From SBAX01 sp043806315 (GTDB lineage Bacteria; Planctomycetota; Phycisphaerae; UBA1845), in the NCBI GenBank assembly GCA_043806315.1, contig JAZDHF010000266.1, forward strand, positions 1 to 64,000: a stretch of 64,000 nt of DNA, written 5' to 3'. Both the position numbers and the translations under genes were made by a program. Positions 41,829-51,500 of this stretch are shown piece by piece (the stretch's first letter is position 1; each line of letters opens with the position of its first letter). The notes under the pieces are model-generated. The model was given only the letters and a program-made list of their open reading frames with translations, made no database searches and had not been told where the DNA came from.

Positions 41829-41857
41829 TTGCCAAGTGTACCCACTTGGTGTATCAT
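41829..41857 (+). promoter_or_regulatory. Plus-strand sigma70-like promoter with palindromic operator
   Basis: TTGCCA (41829-41834) and TATCAT (41852-41857) are 17 bases apart, each one base off consensus. CCAAGTG-TACC-CACTTGG (41832-41849) is a perfect 7-4-7 inverted repeat filling the spacer, a good repressor site. It faces away from the minus-strand gene starting at 41819, so one protein could control both directions. Confidence 0.6.
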
Positions 41858-41886
41858 TACTTCGTCTCTACATTCGTGGCAAGAAC

Positions 41887-41997
41887 ATGCCCGGCGATAC
41901 AAGCGGCTATGGCACCTACTACCACGAATGGCAAACAACCCTTGCAAAGATCCGCGAACTTGAAGAGCGGGTTAAGCATTTGTCACCGCCAAAGTAG
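41887..41997 (+). CDS. Plus-strand micro-protein, 36 residues
   Basis: ATG 41887 lies about 23 bases after the predicted start of the promoter above. The peptide has an N-terminal Gly/Tyr segment and a helical, charged C-terminus (AKIRELEERVKHL), coiled-coil-like. It ends 26 bases inside the converging adaptor gene. No family is recognised; the promoter is the main support. Confidence 0.45.
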   Translation: MPGDTSGYGTYYHEWQTTLAKIRELEERVKHLSPPK

Positions 41998-42682
41998 TCG
42001 GTCTCCTTACGTCTTGTTTCAAAGCGCGGGAAAGGTCCGTCGTGATGGTTTCCGCGGGGACTGTGTCGTACCGCAGATCGAGGCTTCGTGCCCGAACGTA
42101 ACGAGCGGCCTTTCCCGCACACTCGATGAACCGTTGCATCAGGGGCAGCGCGCTTTCCAACGCCTGCCCGCCTTCCTTCAACCTGAGAAACGGGATCGCC
42201 GCCTCGATCAGGTCAGGATGATATTGTTCGGGGATCTCTGGGATGTCTCCGTTCGCCGACATTACGACTGGAGTCCTCGCGTAGATCACCGCCAACGAGG
42301 TTCCGGGGGCCGCCGGATGACGATAGACCGCGAGCGAGTCCAACCCCAAGTGGACGTACCGTTCCACCGTGCCCTCCACCGTTTCCCAATAGCAATTCAA
42401 CGCGGCCAGTTGAGCGACGGTGGCGGGTCGGATCTTGGAGGTTCCCAAGTTCACCCGCAATGGAACCAACCAATCCGGGAACGTGTCGCGCATGTGATAC
42501 CACGCCAGCGCCGCAGTCAAGGGCAGCGCCCCGGTCGTTTCGAGACATAGCGATAACAGGACGAACAACCGTTGCGAGCGATTCAAGGCCGCAGAAACTT
42601 CAGCCGAAGAATAGTAACCCGTTCCGTCGTCCGGTTCGTCCAGACGTTGCCACACTTCGGTTCTTAGCGCCGATAGAGTCAT
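41972..42682 (-). CDS. Phage adaptor-type protein, 236 residues
   Basis: Begins with L-R-T-E-V-W-Q-R-L-D-E-P and a Y-Y-S-S-A-E-V-S-A-A-L-N-R-S-Q-R helix, then beta segments (PDWLVPLRVNL, YAR-TPVV), and a long helical C-terminus (YHPDLIEAAIPFLRLKEGG). This matches the helix-beta-helix layout of head-tail adaptor proteins. Coupled upstream by ATGA. Confidence 0.55.
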   Translation of the reverse strand: MTLSALRTEVWQRLDEPDDGTGYYSSAEVSAALNRSQRLFVLLSLCLETTGALPLTAALAWYHMRDTFPDWLVPLRVNLGTSKIRPATVAQLAALNCYWETVEGTVERYVHLGLDSLAVYRHPAAPGTSLAVIYARTPVVMSANGDIPEIPEQYHPDLIEAAIPFLRLKEGGQALESALPLMQRFIECAGKAARYVRARSLDLRYDTVPAETITTDLSRALKQDVRRPTTLAVTNA

Positions 42683-43584
42683 GGCAATTGGAACGGGAAC
42701 GATCTCGCCACTCCACGCAGTTCCCGATGGCGCGCGAATCTATCCGCCATCCGGATCTGAGCGGCGGGCATCTTGGCGCATTCCGCCGCCAGCATTTCAT
42801 TCGCTCCGCGAAGGTAGGCAGCCTCGGCGCGGTCGGCTCCCGCGTAGTCCTTCTCTTTGAATAGAGCGTCCGCCGTCACGCCGGCGTAGAGAACGTCCGG
42901 GTTGACCCAAGACGGAATATAACCGTCCGTGTCGGCAACGTCGAACATCGCAGGGTCCTGAAGATACCAGTAAGGCAACGCCATGACCTCGATTGGAACC
43001 GGGTGAACCTCGACCTGTTGCTTCTTTGGACTGCTCCTATCGTCCATGTGCGGGGCGTAGCGCAGCGGGTTCCCGGTAGAGACTCTGTTCGGGTCGATGG
43101 CATCCAACTCCTCCATGCTGACTCGATCCAATGGGCGACTCCGTCCGGGGCATCGCATACCCAGGAACTCGCGGCAGTCGGCGGGCAACGGAAAGATATT
43201 CCGCCAGATGGAGTAGGTCGCTAGAAGGTTGGTCGCGCCTTCGTAGTCCCGGTCCAGAAACCCGGCCCCCGGAGCGGAGTAGATAAACTCGTAGTAGGCC
43301 GAGTCGTTGCCGATTCGGATGCTACACCCATCCATATCGGATGTCCAGACCGTCGCGGTCCCCTCGATGCCATCGCCGCCGAGAGTCGCAGCAACCGTTC
43401 CAGAGGTGTACTGCGCTACGGTCGATATGGCATCCTGGATCTTCGTCTGCTGCCACGGGATGCGCCGGGCAATACGCCGTAGGCGTTCGTTGATGAAACT
43501 CTGAAGGATATCCGGGTCAAGTCCGGAGTGTCGTTTCTGGCACTGAAATTGGAATTCGCCGAAGGTCGGATTTTGAACGCTCAC
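42679..43584 (-). CDS. Phage adaptor/connector-type protein, 301 residues
   Basis: GTG 43584 is chosen: an AAGGAGG lies seven bases upstream and the start overlaps the previous stop (GTGA). The N-terminus (FGEFQFQCQKRHSGLDPDILQSFINERLRRI) is helical, followed by a beta sandwich region with aromatic residues and a helical tail, the third protein of this layout in the cluster. Likely part of the neck between portal and tail. Confidence 0.55.
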   Translation of the reverse strand: MSVQNPTFGEFQFQCQKRHSGLDPDILQSFINERLRRIARRIPWQQTKIQDAISTVAQYTSGTVAATLGGDGIEGTATVWTSDMDGCSIRIGNDSAYYEFIYSAPGAGFLDRDYEGATNLLATYSIWRNIFPLPADCREFLGMRCPGRSRPLDRVSMEELDAIDPNRVSTGNPLRYAPHMDDRSSPKKQQVEVHPVPIEVMALPYWYLQDPAMFDVADTDGYIPSWVNPDVLYAGVTADALFKEKDYAGADRAEAAYLRGANEMLAAECAKMPAAQIRMADRFARHRELRGVARSFPFQLP

Positions 43585-43724
43585 GATCTTTCCTCCTTCA
43601 CTGATTCGCCAATCCCCCGCATCACAAAAGCGCCCATTATTGAACCACGGCTCCCCGGCGGCGGGCGGTTGAGGTTCATCCCCCGGCAACCGAATTTAAT
43701 CGATTTGTGGTCAAACGCCGGCAT
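43581..43724 (-). CDS. Micro-protein of 47 residues upstream of the adaptor gene
   Basis: GAGG precedes ATG 43724 and the stop overlaps the GTG of the next gene. The peptide is Gly/Arg/Pro-rich with a charged helical end. No family is recognised; the coupling supports translation. Confidence 0.4.
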   Translation of the reverse strand: MPAFDHKSIKFGCRGMNLNRPPPGSRGSIMGAFVMRGIGESVKEERS

Positions 43725-43730
43725 GGTTCC

Positions 43731-46700
43731 TCATTCCACCTTCACCGTCATCGGCGCACCCAACGAGACCCGCGCCAAACCTGCCGTGAGGTATTCGACG
43801 AAAACCGGATGATTCCCCTGCCGGGCGTCCATATTGACTTGACAGGGGGAACTCGAACAGGTCGTGATTGTTACTTTGCCTGAGGGCGCCGTTGAGGTGA
43901 ACTTCGCCAGCGTCGCCCCGGCGGGCATGAAAAAGCCGAACTGCATCGCCCGCACGACTTCCGGCGCCACTCCACCCAACCTCACCGCGGGCCATTGGTG
44001 GGCCATTCCCATGCCAAAGAAAAAGCCGGTCCATTTATACGCGCCCAAGGAAACATCGGAGTTCTCATCGCGGACATAGTTGCTGTCCGAGTAGACGCCG
44101 CCGGTCGTGTAGGGCGGGTAGCCCCAGACCGAGCCGTAGGCGGTATCGCCCCAGCTCTGGACCGTGGGCGTGGGGACCGCCTCGTACTGCGCTCGCAACG
44201 CCGAGGACGCCTCCGCCGTCAGCACCCGGCCCGCGCGGATGGAAGCCGGATTCAAGCCGTAGTTGCATCCGACCTGCCGGAACTCGAATGCCGTCCCCGG
44301 CGGCGAGGTGACGTAGGGTTCGCATTGGTCGAACACCCGTCCGTAGTGCAGCCCCTGAGTCTCGGGATCGTATCCGGTCGAGTAGATCCACGCAGCGGCC
44401 AGTGGAAGCAACGCCGCGTAACCGGAGGAGATAGTTGGGTCGTCGTTCTGGCTGGCCCAGGTGAAGGCGTGCGTTTTCACCCCGAGCATGAACGGCTGCT
44501 GACCTCGGCCAGCGATGCCGTTAGCGCCGTAGACATAGATGTGAGACGTAGTGGAGTTCGCCCCGTCCCAAGCGCGTTGGAGCGTGATTTGAATGGCGCT
44601 ATCCAATCTGCACACCCAGTTCTTCGCTAACTGCGCGCTGTCTTGGCTCTCTCCAATCGTCGCAACTCCCCCGAAACTGTCGATCATCCAGGTGATCGAG
44701 CCGGTGTCGCCAGGCCACAGTGCGGACAGGGTTAGCGGGCTGGATGTTCCGGTGTATTTGTAGAACCCCGTGTAAGGGGAACCGCTCCGCGTGCCGGTCA
44801 CTGCGATCATGTTGCCGGAAGTGAAACCGCTGCCCGTGAGCGTTGCGGAAGCGCTAGTTGCGCTTCCCGTTCCGCTGGCGGTCACTTTGCATCCTGTATT
44901 CGTAGCGGTCAGTCCAGTTCCGGCGGCCGTCGCGCTGCCGTTTGTTAGTGTAAGATGTGGACTGGCGTTGTTCCATAAGGAGGTCGCCCACGAGTTGTCC
45001 GTCTGTTTGCAGTTCTGATCTCGCGTCAGGACGGCGGTTAGACTGGCCTTCCAGGCTGCGCGTTTGGTCGCGTCCGGGTCGAAGTTCGCTCCCAACGTGA
45101 GGGCCGCGGCGAGGTACCCGCTGTCCCTGGCGTCGTAATCGTAGCATCCGGCCGCGCCGATCGCTCCACCCGCGACGTAGGGCCGCACATCCCCCCAGCC
45201 GATCGGGGCGGATGAGTTAAGCAGGACGTTCGCAATCGCGCCAAGGGCGCCCCCGCCGTAGTTCAGCGGAGACCCGCCTGGGTTGGATACCTCCGGGTTG
45301 CGAATCCAGTTGTCGTCCATCTCGTTGGCGGCGGTTAGGGCAGAAGTCAAGCCCGAACGGTAGTAAAGCGCCCGGTGCGCCAACCCTTCGCCATAGAAGT
45401 TCGGGCCGTATGAATTGCGGTACCCAAGGCCGTCCACGAAGGTGTAGGTCTTGCCGGAGAAGGTGTCGTTATCCAACCCGCCGCCGTATTCGATTCCCGG
45501 CTTCCCATACGCCGCCGTCTCGGATTCGCAGCCAGTCGCAAGCACCAGGGCCTTCGTTTCGCTGGCGTCCACGCGGGTGTAACCGAGACCCCAATAGCGG
45601 GTGCTGACTTGAACGATCTTATAGGTGAATGTTCCGGCGTCCGCATCGGCTGGATAGGCGCGGGCGAGCGTGATGCTGGTGGCACCGCCGACCGAGGAGA
45701 CATAGGCCGCGAACACAAACGGCGTCCCTACGGCATGAGTCGCGGCGACGCGCAGCCAAACCGAACTCCCCCCGGTGACTCCGTTTGCCGTGGTCCAGAC
45801 CGTTCCCACGCCGGTAACCGCCGTCGAGCCGGGTGTCATCGTGACGGTTCCCGTGGAGTAGGGCACTCGCCCCGCGGGACCGTTTGCGCCCGCTGGACAG
45901 ATCGGGACCGCGGCATCGGTCAGGAATGTCGTGGCGGTCCCAGTGACGCGATACTGACCTATGTATGTCGTCGTGGCGGTCCAAGCCTGCGCGTTCTGGC
46001 CGCGCCCGTCGTAACAAACGGTCAACGTGTTCCCGGAGGCGGAGCAGACGCGGACCTCCTCGGTGGTATAAGACTGCTGACAACCCGTACTGCCCGTTCC
46101 TAAACAGATACGCACCGGCGTCCCCGGAAGACCGGCAAGATCCAGTTTCGTCGCGTCGGCCACAACGATAGTCAAGTCCGTTGCGTTGATGGTTGTTGCC
46201 AGGGTGGTGTCGGCGGTTCCAATGCTGCCGACCCCGGCAAGAATGAAACTGACCGTCCCGGCGCCGTCGTGGATGAAACTCGGGTGGGCAATCGAGTACC
46301 CGTTTCCAGCCACGGTTTCGTAGACGGCTTTCCGTAAGGTGGTGGCCGCCAGCGCCCGCTCGTCCGCGTAGCCCCAAGGGTTCCGCCCATAGGCGATCAT
46401 CGGACCGAAGATCGAGTCCACGTTCGGATCGGCGTTCACCACCACACCGTTGTCGTCGGTGGCAACCGCTCCGATGTGGGCGGTTCCGGTTCCCATCTGC
46501 CCCGCCGGGTCGGTGACTTGAAGTTGAATAAGGTAGTCCCCGAATACCAGGCCAGTCAGCGTCGGAGTGCCACTAGTGCGGCTGGACCATAATGGAACAG
46601 ACGGGCCGCTAAGGCTCTGCCAGAAATAGATGACGCCCGCGCCCGCGTCGCTTTGGCTGTAACTCCCGGACCCGTCCAACTGGCCCGCGTGTCCCGCGCG

Positions 46701-47414
46701 AAGACTGACCGTATTCGTCCACGATGGGGCGCCGTAAGTTTTCAGTAGTGGGAACACGAGCGTCTGACCGGGCGTGGCCGGGTACGTTGCAGACCCTCCG
46801 CTCAGGGTAGCGGTGTACCCGTTCCCGCTGGAGTCGGTCAAGCCACCATCGAACTTCCACTCCAGCAGATCGCCAGTATCGGCGGTGACTGGCGGGCGGG
46901 AGTTCGTATCGGCCAACGACGTAAACAGACGCGTATACGCCGTACTCATAGCTTCGCCCGCGCCTTGGACCCACGCTCCATTACCGTTCGAGCCGGAGTG
47001 TCCCGTGTACTGCTGGATCGTCCCGACGAACCTCGTTCCGTTCACGTCCCATGCTTCGCAGCGGGTCTGCAATGTGGCGTGGTCGATCTGAAAACGATAC
47101 GAGAAGAACTTGCTAGGTAGCGCTGATAGATCGATCCCGCAAAAACTCCCGCCCGTCCCTCGTGTCCAATAAATCTGGTAATACAGCGCCCCGGCATTGT
47201 TCTTCGCCTGAATGTCGATTCCGCAGGCTGCAACATCCGCCGGATGCCCCGGAGTCCAATTGTCGGTCCAGTCGTGAATGGACTGCTCCAACCGGCAGGG
47301 GGTCTCGACGGCCTGCGCCACGACGGAGGTGTTCTCGGCCTTGGCAGCGGTGACCCGAAGCGACTGGCCCGCGAACGCCGTGAAGGCAACCAAGAACAGA
47401 GTTAGGGGTCTCAT
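43731..47414 (-). CDS. Large exported tailspike/enzyme-like protein, 1227 residues
   Basis: ATG 47414 overlaps the upstream TGA. A signal peptide (MRPLTLFLVAFTAFAG, then Gln) is followed by two Ig/PKD-like regions (about 60-330) and Gly/Thr-rich beta segments. A long C-terminal half has paired helices and aromatic motifs (EGLAHRALYYRSGL, YDYDARDSGYLAAAL, WNNASPHLTL, AMQFGFFMPAG) like alpha/alpha-toroid or hydrolase modules. Depolymerase-like activity is possible, but catalytic residues are not certain. Confidence 0.5.
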   Translation of the reverse strand: MRPLTLFLVAFTAFAGQSLRVTAAKAENTSVVAQAVETPCRLEQSIHDWTDNWTPGHPADVAACGIDIQAKNNAGALYYQIYWTRGTGGSFCGIDLSALPSKFFSYRFQIDHATLQTRCEAWDVNGTRFVGTIQQYTGHSGSNGNGAWVQGAGEAMSTAYTRLFTSLADTNSRPPVTADTGDLLEWKFDGGLTDSSGNGYTATLSGGSATYPATPGQTLVFPLLKTYGAPSWTNTVSLRAGHAGQLDGSGSYSQSDAGAGVIYFWQSLSGPSVPLWSSRTSGTPTLTGLVFGDYLIQLQVTDPAGQMGTGTAHIGAVATDDNGVVVNADPNVDSIFGPMIAYGRNPWGYADERALAATTLRKAVYETVAGNGYSIAHPSFIHDGAGTVSFILAGVGSIGTADTTLATTINATDLTIVVADATKLDLAGLPGTPVRICLGTGSTGCQQSYTTEEVRVCSASGNTLTVCYDGRGQNAQAWTATTTYIGQYRVTGTATTFLTDAAVPICPAGANGPAGRVPYSTGTVTMTPGSTAVTGVGTVWTTANGVTGGSSVWLRVAATHAVGTPFVFAAYVSSVGGATSITLARAYPADADAGTFTYKIVQVSTRYWGLGYTRVDASETKALVLATGCESETAAYGKPGIEYGGGLDNDTFSGKTYTFVDGLGYRNSYGPNFYGEGLAHRALYYRSGLTSALTAANEMDDNWIRNPEVSNPGGSPLNYGGGALGAIANVLLNSSAPIGWGDVRPYVAGGAIGAAGCYDYDARDSGYLAAALTLGANFDPDATKRAAWKASLTAVLTRDQNCKQTDNSWATSLWNNASPHLTLTNGSATAAGTGLTATNTGCKVTASGTGSATSASATLTGSGFTSGNMIAVTGTRSGSPYTGFYKYTGTSSPLTLSALWPGDTGSITWMIDSFGGVATIGESQDSAQLAKNWVCRLDSAIQITLQRAWDGANSTTSHIYVYGANGIAGRGQQPFMLGVKTHAFTWASQNDDPTISSGYAALLPLAAAWIYSTGYDPETQGLHYGRVFDQCEPYVTSPPGTAFEFRQVGCNYGLNPASIRAGRVLTAEASSALRAQYEAVPTPTVQSWGDTAYGSVWGYPPYTTGGVYSDSNYVRDENSDVSLGAYKWTGFFFGMGMAHQWPAVRLGGVAPEVVRAMQFGFFMPAGATLAKFTSTAPSGKVTITTCSSSPCQVNMDARQGNHPVFVEYLTAGLARVSLGAPMTVKVE

Positions 47415-48505
47415 CGAATGCTTATCCCCCTGTGCCGCGTCGCCCCAGTGCCGGCGTAGGTTTCCCACGTTCCACCTCCGACCCAGAAGGTGCTCGGGTC
47501 GAATTGGTTGTTATACTCGGCTAGAATCCAGTCGGCGGAACGGACAATGGAGGAAAGGCACACCTCGTCAAGAATGGAACCGCTTGCCATCGGATAAGCC
47601 GTATTACCCCGATTAAGGAGTTGCCCTGTAGCGCTGAAAGTTGAAAAGTGCGTAGTGCCAGTTGTTCCACTTGGCGCACCATTGATGTAAAACTGTGTAA
47701 TTGTACCATCGCTGGTCAAGACGACGTAGTAATATCCGGTTACAGAGATGGAACCAGCGGCGCTCAAAGCTCGGTTGGTATAATTTCCGCCGAACAAGTG
47801 AGTTCCATTGTCCACCATTATCTCCATCGAATCACCATCGCTCGCGTAAATGGAGATAATCCCCTGATAACTGGCTACATCGGCAAAATGTACCCAAGCC
47901 GACAGCGTTAGCACATTAGAACTAAATAAGTTAGCTGGTAATGTTATTTGTTGCGTTACCCCACTAGACTGCGCCCCACCGTCAACTTTCCCCGCAACTG
48001 CCGAAGCATTAACTACTGTGCCATGCTTAGCATTCGAAGTTGAATCCAATGCGCTCAGTGTCGTCCCGTTCGGCAAGTGCCACACCCCTAGGTAGTTCGA
48101 GTTCCAGACGCCGGTTATGTTCTCCTGGCTGGTGGTGACGGAAGCGTTTCCCACGAAGATATATGTCAAGGTATTAGCCAAGTGGGAAACCGAAGGTTCT
48201 CGAACCCAGACGCAGAACTCGCCCGTCGCATGGTCGTACCGCTCGATCTCGTGATCCAACCTCGTGTTTCCAGGAGCGTCGCTGGTGAGAACGATGTCGT
48301 AGCCGTTCAGATCCGTCGCGTAGCCGCCATGAGAAGTGTGGGCCAGGGCCGCATCCGTTCGGCAATAGAGCGCCGGAAAGTTCGCGTGCGTCGAACTGCC
48401 CACCTTGGTGTAGTCGATAGCATCGGTGTAGCGATAAGTGTACCCGTTGCCCCAGGCTCCCCAGCAGGGAAGGGCCAGCAACGCAAGGATGAGGAGTTTC
48501 GTCAT
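47411..48505 (-). CDS. Exported DUF2341/LamG-like protein, 364 residues
   Basis: ATG 48505 overlaps the upstream stop (ATGA). After a short hydrophobic leader (MTKLLILALLALPCWGAWG) comes a region like DUF2341 (about 25-125: Y-T-Y-R ... L-T-Y-I-F-V-G-N). A LamG domain follows (about 135-340: LGVWHLPNG, LTLSAWVHF, VVLTSDGT, FYINGAPSG, ILDEVCLS). Carbohydrate or cell-surface binding is likely. The middle is more AT-rich than the flanks. Confidence 0.6.
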   Translation of the reverse strand: MTKLLILALLALPCWGAWGNGYTYRYTDAIDYTKVGSSTHANFPALYCRTDAALAHTSHGGYATDLNGYDIVLTSDAPGNTRLDHEIERYDHATGEFCVWVREPSVSHLANTLTYIFVGNASVTTSQENITGVWNSNYLGVWHLPNGTTLSALDSTSNAKHGTVVNASAVAGKVDGGAQSSGVTQQITLPANLFSSNVLTLSAWVHFADVASYQGIISIYASDGDSMEIMVDNGTHLFGGNYTNRALSAAGSISVTGYYYVVLTSDGTITQFYINGAPSGTTGTTHFSTFSATGQLLNRGNTAYPMASGSILDEVCLSSIVRSADWILAEYNNQFDPSTFWVGGGTWETYAGTGATRHRGISIR

Positions 48506-51500
48506 GGCAGTTGGAAGATCAGCGTCACGATCAGTCCCTTGGTCCCCGTCCCGGCCACGTCCACGTCCACGCGGATAATCTGATCCGTCGCCACATCGTC
48601 CTTGGTCGCATCGATCACCGCCGCCGCCGCCGCGCTGGTCGTCGAGTTCTCGTTGATGTCGATGGTCATTCGAGTCGAAAGCATGTCGTCGCCCACGCCC
48701 GAGCAGGCGTTTCCAGTGGCGGCGTAGGCGCAACGAGTGATCTGGACGGTTGGCACGCCCGACGTGCTGGCGGTGATGACTTGCGCCTTCACGCCCACCA
48801 GGTTCATCCCGTTCAGTCCCGGTGGAACTACGGAGTATATCTTCCCGTCGCCGGTGGCAACATCGTCGATTGGGCCAAACACTTCCAGTTGAACCGTCCT
48901 GGTGCCGAAGATCGTGGAACCAGCGAGGCCGTCCGGCGTCACTGCGAGCGCAGCGGAACTCCCCGCCGTCGTCTGAGCGGCGTTGGCAAACAGGGGCGTG
49001 CTCACCAGTTCCTTGAAGGCTCCCGCTGCCGTGTCCAGTGCGGCATCGTAAGAAATCGCGTAGTCCAGACCCGCCAAACAGGCCATGCTGGTCGCGCCAT
49101 CGGCACCGAATAGTTTCTTCGCCCCGAGCGTGTCGATGTTCAGGGTCGCCGGAGTCCCGGTGCAGTTTACGTCGGGCCGGAACTTCAGGGCCATGCCGTT
49201 TGTGTAGGCCGTCAGGACGGGCAGCAACGTCGCAGTGAAGACCGTTCCACTGGCGCTGGCTGGGATCGCCACCGTGTCCGTTCCCGCCTGCCCTTGCGCC
49301 CGCGAAAGCATCGTGGCGGTATCGGCGCTCACGGTGGGGTTGCCCGCTTGGAGGTCGCCATTGACCACGAGTATCCCGGCGCCGGCTTCGAGCGTCCGGC
49401 TGACAGTCGTATTGACGGCGACGCGACCTACCATCCCGTTTGAGCCAGGGTCGCCAAGCCCACCGCCGCCCCCAGATCCACCGCCTCCGCCGGGATACCA
49501 GTACGTCCCGTCGAAGACAAGGGAGAGCATTTGGTTCTGAGCAACCGTCTGAGTCTTGGCGATACGTCCGGCGCCGGACCCGCCCGTGGCCACGCCACCT
49601 GGCGCGGCGTTGGTGAACACCAGCGCGATCTCCCGCCCGATCCACCCTCCCGTGATCTTGGTTACGGTGGTCGTTCCGGTGACTTCGAACGTCGGGTTCA
49701 TCGGCGCGGCGATGGTGGCTCCCGAGGCGACGGTGCCGATCACGTCGTCGATGCCCTGATTCTCGCTGAGAACAACCCGAGTCAATGCCCCGCCAACAAC
49801 CAAAGGAGCCGTGTCGTTATTGTACAGGGAGTTTCCAGAGATCATTCCATCTGTAAGCGCACCAGCAATGACAATTCCATACTTCTGGTGGCCGGTACCT
49901 GTTGTGTTATAAATCGGACAGTTTGTGACTTGCACTCGCGTAGCGCCGTCTACGATCTGGACGGCCCCTATCGCCGCAGTGTTGCTAAGGTTGTTGTCAG
50001 TAATCGAGACGCCATTGATTCTGATATATCCAGTGCCCGCATTCTGACCGATCCAAAGACCGTTGATGCTGCCTCCGGCTATCCATCCCCCTGTGAATTC
50101 AATGTCGCCGGCGTTGATCGTGGGTCCGTAAGCGATTGCCACTACGGGGCCAACCGCCGGGAAAGTAAGTCCCTGAGAGTGGAAATGGCAGTCGTTGAAC
50201 CGTATCCCGCCAAACGCCCCGGTTCCTGCAATCGTAAGGACGTAACTGCGTGCGCCGTCCACTTGGCAACCAACGAACTGAAGGTTTACCGTATAATCTG
50301 GCGTAACCGAAGTAACTGCAATCCCCGTATCTCCGGCGAACCCAGAATTGGTGACCCAGACTCCATCTGCATTGTTGATGATGATTCCGTATTGTAGGAC
50401 GTTTGCATTCGTAAGCGGATAACCAAACGATAGACTTCGATTAATGTAAGTATTCACAGCCATTCCAGTAATTTGAATACCGGAGATTGCCTTGTAGGTC
50501 ATATCCCCGTTCATATACAGGAAATCGTCGATGTTGGAGAAACTGGTGCCGTTCAGGAAAAGCCCATACCTGCCATTGAAAATCTGCACGTTGGACACCC
50601 TGGCCGTCGTGCCCGTATTGTAAAAGATCCCCGCTCCGCTCGTCGGGATGTTGTTTCCTCCGTGGATCGACAGATCCCGAAACCAAACCTCCTTACCCGC
50701 GCCCGAAATGAAGAACATATCGCCGGTAGTAAAGTCGGATGCTCGTTGGACCATCCACCCGCCAGGACCGTGACCCTCGATAGTAATGTTCTTGGAAATG
50801 GTAACTGGAGCGTGAAAGTAAATAGGACCAGTGGCTTCCCAGTCCGGTATGGCAATCCGAATTACCGCTGGCTCTCCTGACGCCTGCACCGCCTCCTGAA
50901 TCCCTCCCGTCGCGCTGGCGATGTTGAATGCTCCGCTGTGGTTATAGACTGGAATGAATGTGATTGTCCCTGTTGGGTCCCCGGCGTGACCCGCGCCCCC
51001 CGTGATGAGAACCGCCTCCGCCGTGCCGGTCCCCCCGGAGATGTAGAGGTAGTGCGCCGCATCGTCGTGGTTCACGCCCAACGGCATTGGCGTGAGCGTC
51101 ACCGTATTCGGCGCTCCGCCGTTCAGGGTCCCGCCCGGAGTCTGCGCGGCGAAGTTATAACGCGAAACCGAAGTAGCCAGGGTGGTCGCCATCCCAGTGC
51201 TCACCACGTCGCCGGTCAGATTCCCCGTGATGCTGGCGGCACTGCCGCTTGCGTTTCCCGAGAGAGTCGCGGTAAGCGTGCCCGGAACGGTCAGGTTTTG
51301 AATCGTGGCGGTTTGGGTTCCCAGGACATAACTCAGGCCGGAGTCTCCGCCGAAGGCCCCGACTTTATTGAACTGGACGTTGCCGTTCGCTCCGCCCGGA
51401 GCGGTAGCCGATCCTCCGCTCAACAGCGTCCAGGTGTCTAGCGACGTGCAACCGAACCAGTTCTGACCCGCCGCCGCGTCGGTGTCGAAGAAGACCTGGC

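Noticed and set aside
48506..49645. N-terminal half of the long frame ending at 47411
   Set aside because: Arg/Gly-rich shadow of the tailspike gene. The real gene starts at 48505 with an ATGA overlap and a signal-like leader.
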